From positions 62,001 to 126,000 of the forward strand of contig NZ_BMNA01000008.1 in the NCBI RefSeq assembly GCF_014646215.1: a stretch of DNA of 64,000 nucleotides, read 5' to 3'. This document shows positions 17,129 to 24,740 of this stretch, one piece after another. Each line of letters opens with the position of its first letter. The stretch's first letter is position 1. Below the pieces are notes generated by a model that was not told the DNA's origin, did no database searches, and saw only the letters and a program-made list of their open reading frames with translations. The position numbers and the translations under genes are program-made. This DNA comes from Nakamurella endophytica. GTDB taxonomy: Bacteria > Actinomycetota > Actinomycetes > Mycobacteriales > Nakamurellaceae.

Positions 17129-17938
17129 TCAGGTCCCGAGGACGGCGTGCAGCGCCGCCGTGACCTCGCGGGCGTGCCGTTCCGGGGCGTCGTACCGGGG
17201 CGCCACCTCGAGGTGCTCGGCGTCCAGGTCCGCCGCGACGCGCTGGGCGATCGCCACCGGGTGGACCGGGTCCTGCGGGCTGCCGACGACCAGGGTGGGT
17301 GGGACTGGTCCGCCGGGCCGGGCCGGGGCCACGGCCGGCAGGCAGCGCAGCCGGGCGGCCCGCCGCGCTGCGTCCGGGGCGGTGAACTGTCCGGTCAGCG
17401 CCTGCGCCGCTGCGGGCGACACGGCCTGCACGGCAGCGCGGGCCGGGTGGTCGCGGAACCGGCGGAGGCCCTCCTCGGGACCGTGTGCGGTGAGCAGATC
17501 GGCGATCCGGGGGAACACCGACAGGTTTTCCGGTGCCGGTTCCCAGGGCCACGCGGGCCGGACCAGCACGGCCCGCCGGATCGGCATCGCGCCGTCGGCC
17601 AGGAGCTGGGCGGTGACGGCGGCGCCGAGCGAGATGCCCACCACGGTCCAGCCGTCGCCGGCCGGAACGTCGAGACCTGCCACCAGCCTCGCGATGTCAC
17701 CGGCCAGCGTGCGGAAGTCCAGGTGCAACGGGCCGTCGTCGAGCGTCGTGGCGCCGTGCGCCCGCAGGTCCGGGGCCACCGCGGTGCACCGGCGGGACAG
17801 CCGGTCGTCCAGCAGGACGAGCGGCTGGCGGTGGTCGCCGCCCAGCCCGTGCAGCAGCAGCAGCGGCTGCGGCCCGGTACCGACCCGGCGATGGGCCAGC
17901 CCTTCGGCGGTCGTGTCCATTGTCGATCGGGACGTCAC
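17129..17938 (-). CDS. Alpha/beta hydrolase of the DeoR-linked carbohydrate operon
   Basis: 269 aa. The oxyanion region LLLLHGLGGD, nucleophile elbow VVGISLGAA, and the acid region PPTLVVGSPQDPVHP can be read; the catalytic His is expected in the C-terminal RYDAPERHA region. The GTG start overlaps the isomerase stop by 4 nt (GTGA). Its genetic position suggests hydrolysis of an ester or lactone intermediate in sugar acid or inositol-like catabolism, but that is inference from neighbours only. Confidence 0.83.
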   Translation of the reverse strand: MTSRSTMDTTAEGLAHRRVGTGPQPLLLLHGLGGDHRQPLVLLDDRLSRRCTAVAPDLRAHGATTLDDGPLHLDFRTLAGDIARLVAGLDVPAGDGWTVVGISLGAAVTAQLLADGAMPIRRAVLVRPAWPWEPAPENLSVFPRIADLLTAHGPEEGLRRFRDHPARAAVQAVSPAAAQALTGQFTAPDAARRAARLRCLPAVAPARPGGPVPPTLVVGSPQDPVHPVAIAQRVAADLDAEHLEVAPRYDAPERHAREVTAALHAVLGT

Positions 17939-18780
17939 CGCGACGACCCTGCGGCCCGCTCGGCGTCCCGCAGGAATCGCACCACCCGCGGCGCGTCCTC
18001 GGCGCTCAGGTCCTGGGCGATGACCGGCACCGGGTGCGGCAGTCCGGCGTGCAGGCGCAGGACCAGCGGGTAGTCCATGCCGCCGCATCCGGACGCGGCG
18101 TAGCCGGCGGCCACGACGTCCTTGGCGTGCACGGCCGCGACGTGCGCGCCGAGGACGTCGAACGCCTCGGTGAGCACGGCCTCTTGGTGCGGCAGCGTGT
18201 CGACGGTGAGCAGGTTGGCGGGGTCCAGGACGACCGCGAGGTGGCGGGCGTCGATGCCGTAGTGCTGGAACAGCCGGGCGGCGGTGTCCGCGTCGGCGAC
18301 CACGTTGCCGGGCTCGGGCTCGATGCCAAGCCGGACGCCGGCCGTCCGGGCCGCGTCGAGCAGTGGGTCGAGGGTGCGCAGCAGGTCCGCCCAGGCGGCC
18401 CGGGACCGGTTGTCGGGGTGCGCGTGCCACATGTTTGCCGGATCCCGGGTGCCGGTGCACAGGGTGACGACCTCGGCGCCGAGGGCACCGGCGCGGCGCA
18501 CCACGGCCAGGCAGCCGTCGACACCGCGCCGGCGGGCCTCGACGTCGGGGTGGATCGCGTTGAACGTCCCGGAGACGCCCCAGATCCGAATCCCGGCGTC
18601 GCGGAACGCGGTGCCGATCGACGCGGCGTCGTCCTCGGTCAGCCCGGTGTCGAGCGTCGGCCGGCCGACGGCCGAGAGGTTGAGCTGGGTCGCGGTGAAC
18701 CCGGCTCCGCGGATGGCCCGCGCGACGGCGGGCGCCGGACCGGCCGGGAACACCCGGGCGAAGACGCCGAGTTCGGTCAC
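17935..18780 (-). CDS. IolE-like sugar phosphate isomerase/epimerase (TIM barrel)
   Basis: 281 aa, xylose-isomerase-like TIM barrel (AP_endonuc_2). Metal-ligand regions expected of the family are visible: VTLCTGTRDP, GIEPEPGN, VVLDPANLL, VAAVHAKDVV and MDYPLVL. The GTG start overlaps the preceding Gfo/Idh stop by 4 nt, and its own stop overlaps the hydrolase start, so it is embedded in one transcript. Such enzymes in Gfo/Idh operons commonly dehydrate or isomerise keto-inositols or epimerise ketoses. Confidence 0.85.
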   Translation of the reverse strand: MTELGVFARVFPAGPAPAVARAIRGAGFTATQLNLSAVGRPTLDTGLTEDDAASIGTAFRDAGIRIWGVSGTFNAIHPDVEARRRGVDGCLAVVRRAGALGAEVVTLCTGTRDPANMWHAHPDNRSRAAWADLLRTLDPLLDAARTAGVRLGIEPEPGNVVADADTAARLFQHYGIDARHLAVVLDPANLLTVDTLPHQEAVLTEAFDVLGAHVAAVHAKDVVAAGYAASGCGGMDYPLVLRLHAGLPHPVPVIAQDLSAEDAPRVVRFLRDAERAAGSSR

Positions 18781-19820
18781 GGCGCCACCGCCGCGCCGTC
18801 CCGCGAGACCGATTCCGCCACTGCGGCGATCAGCCGCACGGCGGCGACACCGTCGGTGGCATCCGGGTTGTCCGGCAGACCGTCGCGGATGGCGCGGGCG
18901 AACGCCTCGACCTGCCGTTCGTAGGCGTTGGTGTCGCCGAACGCCGGGCGCTTGGCCGTCGCGGTCTCCTCGTCGAAGACCTCCACGTCGCTGGCCCGCA
19001 ACGCGAAGGGGAAGTGGGTCCGCAGTCGCACGCAGCCCTTCTCGCCGTAGATGTCCGCACCCTCGGACCACTCGGCGTGCACGTTGGCGGAGATCTCGAA
19101 GTGCGCGAGACCGCCGTCGCCCAGCGTCGCCAGGCCGTGCCAGCTCAGATCCGGACCGACCTGGGCGAGCCGGGCGGACACCGTGACCGGGTCGCCGAGC
19201 AGGTAGCGCAGCCCGTCGAAGACGTGCGAGCCGTGCGTAGTCAGCAGGTAGCCGGGCCGGTCGGCCTTGAACGTGGCCTCGTGGGCGCGGACCTCCGGGT
19301 CGACCACCAGTGCGGGGAACAGCGTCGCCTCCGTCGCCGGGCGCAGGGCCGACATGACGCGGTACCAGACGCTGGCCGACAGCACCCGCCCGATCCGGTT
19401 CCGCACCGCGTCGGCGGCGAACGCGACACCGGGGTCGTACCGCTTCATCGCGCCGACCTGCAGGTGCAGGCCGGTGCCGGCGGCCTTGGCGGCCAGCGCC
19501 TCGGCGTCGCCGACCGTGCCGGCGATCGGCTTCTCGACCAGGACGTGCTTGCCTGCGTCGAGGGCCATCCCGGCCAGCGAGAGGTGCAGGCGGTCCGGCA
19601 CCGCCACGATGACCGCGTCCACGGCGGGGTCGGCCAGCAACCGCTCGACCGAGGTGTGACCCGGCACCTCGTACCGCCGGGCCACCGCCTCGGCGAGCAC
19701 CGGGGACGGATCGCACAGCCCCACCAGCCGGGCCCCGTCGGCGCGGGCCAGGGCCGGCAGGTGCGCCGCCTGGGCGATCCGGCCGGCGCCGATGACGCCG
19801 ATCCCTAGTTCGTCGGTCAT
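18777..19820 (-). CDS. Gfo/Idh/MocA-family dehydrogenase
   Basis: 347 aa. N-terminal Rossmann domain with IGVIGAGRIAQAAHL, the family signature VEKPIAG around residue 95, and a C-terminal dimerisation/catalytic domain including HVFDGLRYLLG (His in the usual catalytic position). ATG at 19820 with GAGAGG upstream. It lies 95 nt after the ROK kinase and overlaps the isomerase. The likely reaction is NAD(P)-linked oxidation of a sugar, inositol or amino sugar ring carbon, feeding the coupled isomerase. Confidence 0.9.
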   Translation of the reverse strand: MTDELGIGVIGAGRIAQAAHLPALARADGARLVGLCDPSPVLAEAVARRYEVPGHTSVERLLADPAVDAVIVAVPDRLHLSLAGMALDAGKHVLVEKPIAGTVGDAEALAAKAAGTGLHLQVGAMKRYDPGVAFAADAVRNRIGRVLSASVWYRVMSALRPATEATLFPALVVDPEVRAHEATFKADRPGYLLTTHGSHVFDGLRYLLGDPVTVSARLAQVGPDLSWHGLATLGDGGLAHFEISANVHAEWSEGADIYGEKGCVRLRTHFPFALRASDVEVFDEETATAKRPAFGDTNAYERQVEAFARAIRDGLPDNPDATDGVAAVRLIAAVAESVSRDGAAVAP

Positions 19821-19915
19821 GGCAACGCCTCTCGGGGGACGGGGTTCGTGATGGTGTCGGGTCGTGCGGTATGGCTGCGAGCACCCCGTGGCGCGGGTGC
19901 CGGGGTGCGGGGCGG

Positions 19916-20956
19916 TCAGCGGCGGCCGGCGAGGTCGGCGGCGCCGAGGACACCGGCGCGGTTGCCGGCCCTGGCGGCGCGGACGTGCGGGTGCGGTCGG
20001 ACCGGCCCGACGGGGACGCCGGCCGACAGGTGGCGGCGGACCGCCGCGAGCAGCGGGTCGCCGAGGTCGGCGGCCCCGCCGCCGAGCACCAGGGTGTGGT
20101 GGTCGACCACCCGGGAGATCTGGCCCGATGCGGCGGCGATGGCCGCTGCGGCACGGTCGACGACGGCGAGCACCCGCTCGTCGCCGCGACGGGCGAGCGC
20201 GGTCACGGCCGGCGCTCCGCCGCCGGCCCGCGCCAGGTCGGCGGCCGGCACCGCGGCGCGGACGCCGGCCGCGATGGCCGCGCCGCTGGCGTAGACGGCG
20301 AGGCAACCGGCGGCGCCGCAGACGCAGACCTGACCTCCGGGATCCACGGTCAGGTGCCCGAGCTCGCCCGCGATGCCGTGCGCGCCGGTCAGCAGCCGGC
20401 CGTCGACCACTACCCCGCCGCCGACGTCCGTGCCCAGGGTGAGCAGCACGAAAGCGCCCTCGGCAGGACTGCCGGCCAGCAGGTACTCGCCCCACACGGC
20501 CGCGTTGGCGTCGTTGTGCAGCGTCACCGGCAGGTCGAGGACGACGGAGAGATCGCGGGCCAGCGGCCGGTCGCGCCAGCCGAGGTTCAGCGCTTCGACG
20601 ATCCCGGACCGGTCCGGGGTCAGGAACGCAGCCACGGACACGCCGACCGCGGCGTCCGGCCAGGCGAGCTCGTCGAGCAACCAGCGCACCTGCCGGGCGA
20701 GGCCGTCGACGGCCGCCTCGTAGTCGCGGGACTCCCACGGGTCGGAGCGGTGGTGCCGGAGCAGGTCGTCCGGGTCCGCGCCCGCGGTGACCTCTGCGGC
20801 CACCGCTGCGGATGCAATCTTGCTGCCACCGATGTCGATCCCGATCCGCCGGGCGGGTGGGTGCACGTCCCGGTCGTCGGCAGGTGCCGGGACGGGCGCG
20901 GGCGGCCGGTTAGCGGCGCCCGGCCGCGCGTCGGACCGCTGGGCCGTCCGCTCCAT
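19916..20956 (-). CDS. ROK-family sugar kinase
   Basis: 346 aa. A Pro/Ala/Arg-rich N-terminal extension of about 37 residues precedes the ATP-binding start RIGIDIGGSKIA. The catalytic region LHNDANAAVWGEY, the TLGTDVGGGVV loop and GELGHLTVDPGG follow. The ROK zinc motif CVCGAAGCLAVYAS is intact (H plus three Cys). GGAGG-type bases precede the ATG at 20956. It is the first gene downstream of the TGGACA-17-CATGCT promoter with its AGTCGA repeats, divergent from the DeoR regulator. It probably phosphorylates a hexose or amino sugar. Confidence 0.9.
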   Translation of the reverse strand: MERTAQRSDARPGAANRPPAPVPAPADDRDVHPPARRIGIDIGGSKIASAAVAAEVTAGADPDDLLRHHRSDPWESRDYEAAVDGLARQVRWLLDELAWPDAAVGVSVAAFLTPDRSGIVEALNLGWRDRPLARDLSVVLDLPVTLHNDANAAVWGEYLLAGSPAEGAFVLLTLGTDVGGGVVVDGRLLTGAHGIAGELGHLTVDPGGQVCVCGAAGCLAVYASGAAIAAGVRAAVPAADLARAGGGAPAVTALARRGDERVLAVVDRAAAAIAAASGQISRVVDHHTLVLGGGAADLGDPLLAAVRRHLSAGVPVGPVRPHPHVRAARAGNRAGVLGAADLAGRR

Positions 20957-21002
20957 GCCGCCTCCGCCGCCGTGGTGGGAGCCGGCCCGCGCCGACCTGT
21001 GT

Positions 21003-21039
21003 CGAGTCGAAGCATGACGGAACGAGTCGAAGATGTCCA
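21003..21039 (-). promoter_or_regulatory. Promoter of the ROK operon with DeoR-type direct repeats
   Basis: Minus-strand -35 TGGACA (21039-21034) and -10 CATGCT (21016-21011) are 17 nt apart. Two direct copies of CGAGTCGAAG (plus strand 21003-21012 and 21023-21032, 20-bp period) lie over and just beyond the -10 and in the spacer. DeoR-family repressors typically bind direct repeats of this kind, and the DeoR gene is transcribed divergently from here. Confidence 0.6.
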
Positions 21040-21128
21040 GACCTGGGTGCGAGCTCTCGCTCCGAGCCCGTGGCTGATGGCCGGCCGTGGTCTTCAGTCG
21101 GGGACCCGGCGGCGATACCCGGCGTTGC

Positions 21129-21134
21129 TACAGT
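21129..21134 (+). promoter_or_regulatory. Leaderless -10 (TACAGT) of the DeoR gene
   Basis: TACAGT ends 7 nt before ATG 21142 and there is no ribosome-binding site, so transcription probably begins at the start codon. Confidence 0.55.
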
Positions 21135-21141
21135 CCTGCGG

Positions 21142-21942
21142 ATGGGCAGGGCAGACGGCGATCCACCCGCGTTCGCCGCCGAGCGGCAGGAACGCATCCT
21201 GCAGCTGCTCACCGAACGCGGGCGGATCCGGACCGTCGAGCTAGCGGCGGAACTCGCCGTGGCGGAACCCACCGTCCGCAAGGACATCATCGACCTGGCC
21301 GGGCGCGGCCTGCTGCGCCGGACCTACGGCGGGGCGCTGGCCGCTGCCGCGCAGTCCGCCGAGCCCACGATCGCCGCCCGGAGCTCGCGCAACGTCGACG
21401 CGAAGAGCCGTATCGCCGCGCTCGCGCTGGGTCTCATCGGCGACGGTGAGTCGGTGTACCTGGACAACGGCACCACGGTGCTGGCCCTGGCGTCGCTGCT
21501 GGCCGATACACCGGTGACGGAGCGACCACGGCAGCTCAACGTGCTGACCAACGGCATCGAGGTGGCGCAGACCCTGGCCGACGCCGCGGGCATCGGCCTG
21601 GTGGTGCTGGGCGGCAGCTATCGCACGGCCGGCAAGTCCTTCACCGGGCCGCTGACGTTGCTGTCGCTGCAGCAGTTCTCGGTGTCCACTGCGTTCATCG
21701 GGGTGTCCGGCCTGCGCGGTGACGAGTTGTCCGTCGCGGACCTGTCCGAGGCGCAGGTCAAGCACGAGGTGATCCAGCGGGCCGGGCGGGTGGTGGTCTG
21801 CATGGACTCGTCGAAGTTCGGCGCCTCGGACTTCGCCCGGGTGGCGTCGCTGCAGGACGTGCACGTGCTCGTCACCGACCGGCTCCCGGACGACGAACGG
21901 CGGCTGGCCGACCGGCGCGGCCTGCGAGTGCTCACTCCCTGA
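21142..21942 (+). CDS. DeoR-family transcriptional repressor
   Basis: 266 aa. N-terminal helix-turn-helix (ERQERILQLLTERGRIRTVELAAELAVAEPTVRKDI, read in parts, residues about 14-50), followed by the DeoRC sensor domain with VYLDNGTTVLALA, NVLTNGIEVA, LGGSYRTAGKSFTGPL and VVVCMDSSKFG. Sugar phosphates are the usual effectors. The start at 21142 was preferred over 21070 because it sits exactly 7 nt after TACAGT and starts just ahead of the helix-turn-helix. Divergent from the ROK operon; probable targets are the AGTCGA repeats at 21003, 22007 and 23344. Confidence 0.92.
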   Translation: MGRADGDPPAFAAERQERILQLLTERGRIRTVELAAELAVAEPTVRKDIIDLAGRGLLRRTYGGALAAAAQSAEPTIAARSSRNVDAKSRIAALALGLIGDGESVYLDNGTTVLALASLLADTPVTERPRQLNVLTNGIEVAQTLADAAGIGLVVLGGSYRTAGKSFTGPLTLLSLQQFSVSTAFIGVSGLRGDELSVADLSEAQVKHEVIQRAGRVVVCMDSSKFGASDFARVASLQDVHVLVTDRLPDDERRLADRRGLRVLTP

Positions 21943-22006
21943 CGTCCGGCCGGCTGTTCGGCGACCCGTCGAGCCCCGCCGGGCGTCGATGGACTTGCTA
22001 CTTTTT

Positions 22007-22022
22007 CCGACTCGACTCGACC
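22007..22022. promoter_or_regulatory. AGTCG repeat cluster, possible DeoR site
   Basis: CCGACTCGACTCGACC (minus strand GGTCGAGTCGAGTCGG) shares the AGTCGA core with the repeats at 21003-21032 and 23344-23362. It sits just upstream of the alcohol-dehydrogenase remnant, as if it once controlled it. Confidence 0.4.
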
Positions 22023-22069
22023 AGTGACGTCTTGACATTGCCCGCCGTCGGGGGCCCGCGGCGAATTAG

Positions 22070-22296
22070 GAGCGCCTGATCACCGTCTCGCCGTACGAGG
22101 TGTTCCGCCAGGAGCTGACGATCAAGGGCTCGTTCGCCGAGATCGACTCGTTCGGGCCCGCACTCCGGGCCTGCGCAGTGGCCGTGCCCGGACGGCTGGA
22201 ATCGTCACGCGCCGGTTCCGGTTCGAGCAGTACGGCGAGGCGCTGGACGCCGCCCGCCAGGACCCGTCCGTGCACAAGATGGTCCTGAGGCCCTGA
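22070..22296 (+). pseudogene. Remnant of a zinc-dependent alcohol/polyol dehydrogenase
   Basis: Only the C-terminal ~75 codons survive. The first frame reads RLITVSPYEVFRQELTIKG then SFAEIDSFGPAL. After a frameshift near 22160-22171 the next frame continues LRSGRARTAGIVTRRF, then QYGEALDAARQDPSVHKMV, and stops at 22296. Joined, this is the standard end of medium-chain (sorbitol/threonine dehydrogenase-like) Zn enzymes. The whole catalytic N-terminus with the Zn and NAD sites is missing, and a stop codon lies immediately upstream at 22067. It lies between the DeoR gene and the epimerase, both probably of the same pathway, so a former pathway enzyme has been lost. A single-base assembly error could explain the frameshift but not the missing two thirds. 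Confidence 0.75.
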
Positions 22297-22593
22297 AGAG
22301 GCGTCCGGCGCTGCTGTGCCGGGTCCAGGTCGGCAGGGACTCGGCGATCCGCCGCGTCGCGGCCGGACCCCCGTCGACCGGGCAGTCACGATGCTGCTCC
22401 GGGCCGCACCGGTGTGCGTGCCCAAGGCCCCCACCGCCGCTCGTCGCCCGCCTGGACCAGTTCGGCCGGACGGGCGTGGTCGCTTCCCATCTCGGATCTC
22501 CACCGGGTGCCGGTGACATCGCCTGCCACCGTGGACCATCGACAGGCGATGACTCGAGATCGCACGGTGGTCCCTGGCGCAGGATCCGCCGCG
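22297..22593. other. Intergenic stretch without a supported gene
   Basis: Short open frames here are Arg/Pro/Gly-rich and have no start signals. I see no RNA gene or repeat. It is probably decayed sequence from the dehydrogenase locus. Confidence 0.5.
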
Positions 22594-22637
22594 GACCGCC
22601 GCGGTCCGCCGACACGGCGGGACGGACCGCGGCGGTC
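22594..22637 (-). terminator. Terminator hairpin after the epimerase gene
   Basis: A perfect 15-bp inverted repeat (arm GACCGCCGCGGTCCG, loop 14 nt) lies directly beyond the stop codon at 22639 on the minus strand. Confidence 0.7.
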
Positions 22638-22638
22638 G

Positions 22639-23280
22639 TCAGAGTCCGTGGAGCCGGTGGATCGCGGCCACCGGATCCGGCACGCCGAACACCAGCGAAC
22701 CCGGGATGACGCCGTCGGCGCCGGCAGCGGCGAGCGCGTCGACCGTGGTCGGGCGGATGCCACCGTCCACGAACACCGGGATCCGGTGTCCACCGTCCGC
22801 CACCGTCGACCGCAGCTCGGCCACACGCTGGGGTGTGCACGGGTCCAGTCCGACGCCCTTGACGCCGATCGCCGTCCCCATCACGAGGTACCGGTCGACG
22901 TGCCCGGCGAGAAGCGCGGCGTCGGCGATGGACTCGTCGGTCTCCACGCCCAGCGAGGAACGGGCACCCAGGTCGCGGATGCGGTCCAATGTCGCGGCGA
23001 CATCCGGGCACGGGCGGGACTGCACCGTCACCATGTCCGCGCCGACGTCGACGAAACGCCGGGCCCAGTGGTCGGGATCCGTGACGTTCAGGTGGACGTC
23101 CAGCGGCAGCGTCGTCCGCCGGCGCAGCGCCGCCACGAAGTCCGGCCCGAACAACAGGTCGTCGACGTTGTGGCCGTCGAAGACGTCGAGGTGGAACCCG
23201 TCGGCCACGTCGGCGACCAGATCGACGGCCCGGCCGATGTCGAGCAGGTCCGCAGACCACAGCGACACGTACGCCTGCAC
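22639..23280 (-). CDS. Ribulose/allulose-phosphate 3-epimerase-like enzyme
   Basis: 213 aa TIM barrel of the RPE family. Expected metal and catalytic segments are present with variations: SLWSADLLD at the start (Ser and Asp), FHLDVFDGHNV (HxD), VHLNV, and FVDGGIRPTT with the catalytic Asp, then GADGVIPGSLVFG. The short length and HLDVFDGH wording suggest an allulose-6-phosphate-type or specialised epimerase, not the Calvin/pentose enzyme. The GTG at 23280 was chosen because GGAG lies 5 nt upstream; a TTG at 23304 is the alternative. Upstream AGTCGAGCG repeats tie it to the DeoR locus. Confidence 0.82.
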   Translation of the reverse strand: MQAYVSLWSADLLDIGRAVDLVADVADGFHLDVFDGHNVDDLLFGPDFVAALRRRTTLPLDVHLNVTDPDHWARRFVDVGADMVTVQSRPCPDVAATLDRIRDLGARSSLGVETDESIADAALLAGHVDRYLVMGTAIGVKGVGLDPCTPQRVAELRSTVADGGHRIPVFVDGGIRPTTVDALAAAGADGVIPGSLVFGVPDPVAAIHRLHGL

Positions 23281-23330
23281 GGCTGCTCCGTTCCTGGTCG
23301 TCAAGATGCCACCCGCGGACGCCCGTCGAA

Positions 23331-23362
23331 GGATAACGCATTAAGTCGAGCGCAGTCGAGCG
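23331..23362 (-). promoter_or_regulatory. Regulatory region of the epimerase with AGTCGAGCG repeats
   Basis: Two AGTCGAGCG copies with a 10-bp period (23344 and 23354) stand about 65-80 nt upstream of the epimerase start. Next to them is GGATAACGCATTAA (23331-23344), which contains one half of the LacI-type operator GGATAACGTTATCC seen at 29016. No clear -35/-10 pair was found. Confidence 0.4.
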
Positions 23363-23438
23363 GTGCGGCCCTCCGACCACGGCGCTGCCCGGGCCGGGCG
23401 GACCGCAACATACCGGCGTGCTCGTCGGTCCTCGCCCG

Positions 23439-23444
23439 TAGGCT
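23439..23444 (+). promoter_or_regulatory. Leaderless -10 (TAGGCT) of the AAA ATPase gene
   Basis: TAGGCT ends 7 nt before ATG 23452; no Shine-Dalgarno sequence is present. Confidence 0.55.
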
Positions 23445-23451
23445 CTCGCCG

Positions 23452-24606
23452 ATGCTGCGCACGCTCGCCGTCGAGGGCTACCGGTCGCTGCGGCACCTCG
23501 CCGTCCCGCTCGCCCCGCTGACGATCGTCACGGGCGAGAACGGCAGCGGCAAGTCGACGCTGTACCGGGCGCTGTCGTTGCTGGCGGCGGCCGCGCACGA
23601 CGGCGCGGTGGCGGCGCTGGCCCGCGAGGGCGGGATCGGGTCGGCCCTCTGGGCCGGACCGGAGAACGGCTCCGGACGGCACGGCGGCCCTACTCAGGGC
23701 ACCGTCCGCCGCCGCCCGGTGAGCCTGCGGGTCGGGTTCTCCGGCGACGACCTCGGATACGCGATCGACCTGGGGCTGCCGACGCCGCCGACCCGGTTCG
23801 TCCTCGACCCGGAGATCAAGCGCGAATCGGTGTGGGCCGGGCCGGTCCTCACGCCGGCCGGTGAGCTGGTGGACCGCGCGAACGGCGCGGTCCGGATCCG
23901 CGACGACGAGGGACGCTGGCAGCAGGTCGACCACCCGCTGCGGCCCTACGAGAGCGTGCTGGGCGAGCTGGGTGACCCCCGGGGCGCTCCGGAGCTGCTG
24001 GCGCTCCGCGACCGCCTGCGCCGGTGGCGGTTCTACGACCAGCTGCGCACCGACGCGCACGCTCCCGCGCGGACCGATCCGATCGCCACCCGCACCGTGT
24101 CCCTGGCCTCCGACGGCGGGGACCTGGCGGCCGCGATGGCCACCATCGAGGACGTCGGGGACGCCGACGCCCTGCAGGCGGCGGTCCGGTCGGCATTCCC
24201 CGGCAGCCGGGTGCAGGTGCAGGAGCGGGACGGGCGTTTCCGGCTGGTGCTCCACCAGCCGGGCTTGCTGCGGCCACTGTCCATGGCCGAGGTCTCCGAC
24301 GGGACGCTGCGCTACCTGCTGTGGGTCGCCGCCCTGGGCACGGTGCGGCCGCCGCCGCTGCTGGTGCTCAACGAACCGGAGACGAGCCTGCACCCCGGCC
24401 TGCTCCCGGCGCTCGCTGAGCTCGTCGCCGGAGCGGCGCAGCGGTCGCAGGTCGTCGTCGTGTCGCACTCGGTGGCGTTCTGCTCGCTGCTCGAGCAGTC
24501 TTCGCCCGACTCGAGGTCCGTCGAGCTGGCCCGGGGAACGGACGGGACCGTCGTGGTGGACCAGGGGCGGCTGGACGAGCCGTCCTGGCGCTGGCCCGGC
24601 CGCTGA
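23452..24606 (+). CDS. Orphan AAA (AAA_21/SMC-like) ATPase
   Basis: 384 aa. Walker A is VTGENGSGKSTLYRAL (residues about 26-41); an ABC-type signature region SDGTLRYLLWVAAL precedes Walker B LLVLNEPETSLHP, and the D-loop/His switch VVVVSHSVAF follows. The long insert between the halves has no visible nuclease (Toprim) or coiled-coil hook, so it differs from OLD nucleases and RecF/SMC. Known relatives are small stand-alone predicted ATPases of unknown role. No partner gene is adjacent: both neighbours are transcribed towards or away from it. Function unassigned. Confidence 0.8.
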   Translation: MLRTLAVEGYRSLRHLAVPLAPLTIVTGENGSGKSTLYRALSLLAAAAHDGAVAALAREGGIGSALWAGPENGSGRHGGPTQGTVRRRPVSLRVGFSGDDLGYAIDLGLPTPPTRFVLDPEIKRESVWAGPVLTPAGELVDRANGAVRIRDDEGRWQQVDHPLRPYESVLGELGDPRGAPELLALRDRLRRWRFYDQLRTDAHAPARTDPIATRTVSLASDGGDLAAAMATIEDVGDADALQAAVRSAFPGSRVQVQERDGRFRLVLHQPGLLRPLSMAEVSDGTLRYLLWVAALGTVRPPPLLVLNEPETSLHPGLLPALAELVAGAAQRSQVVVVSHSVAFCSLLEQSSPDSRSVELARGTDGTVVVDQGRLDEPSWRWPGR

Positions 24607-24620
24607 GCCGGCCCAACCGC

Positions 24621-24668
24621 CCGGCAGGGACCACAGCCGGCAGGGACCGCAGCCGGCAGGGACCGCAG
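24621..24668. repeat. Three tandem 16-bp repeats
   Basis: CCGGCAGGGACCRCAG occurs three times in direct tandem just after the ATPase stop, followed by an imperfect GGCCGGC-rich hairpin (24665-24701). Placed between convergent genes, the hairpin may terminate transcription. Confidence 0.6.
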
Positions 24669-24740
24669 CCGGCCGCACGTGCGCGCGGCCGGCCGGCTGC
24701 CGGCGGGACCGGCCGGGAGCCGGCCCTGCCCGGGGACCGG

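Noticed and set aside
22066-22539. Minus-strand frame of 157 codons across the dehydrogenase remnant
   Set aside because: The plus strand gives a clear family match in two frames; the minus frame is Arg/Gly/Ser-rich without motifs.
24621-24668. 16-bp repeats considered as an attachment site or iteron
   Set aside because: There are no integrase or replication genes nearby; they lie between convergent gene ends.
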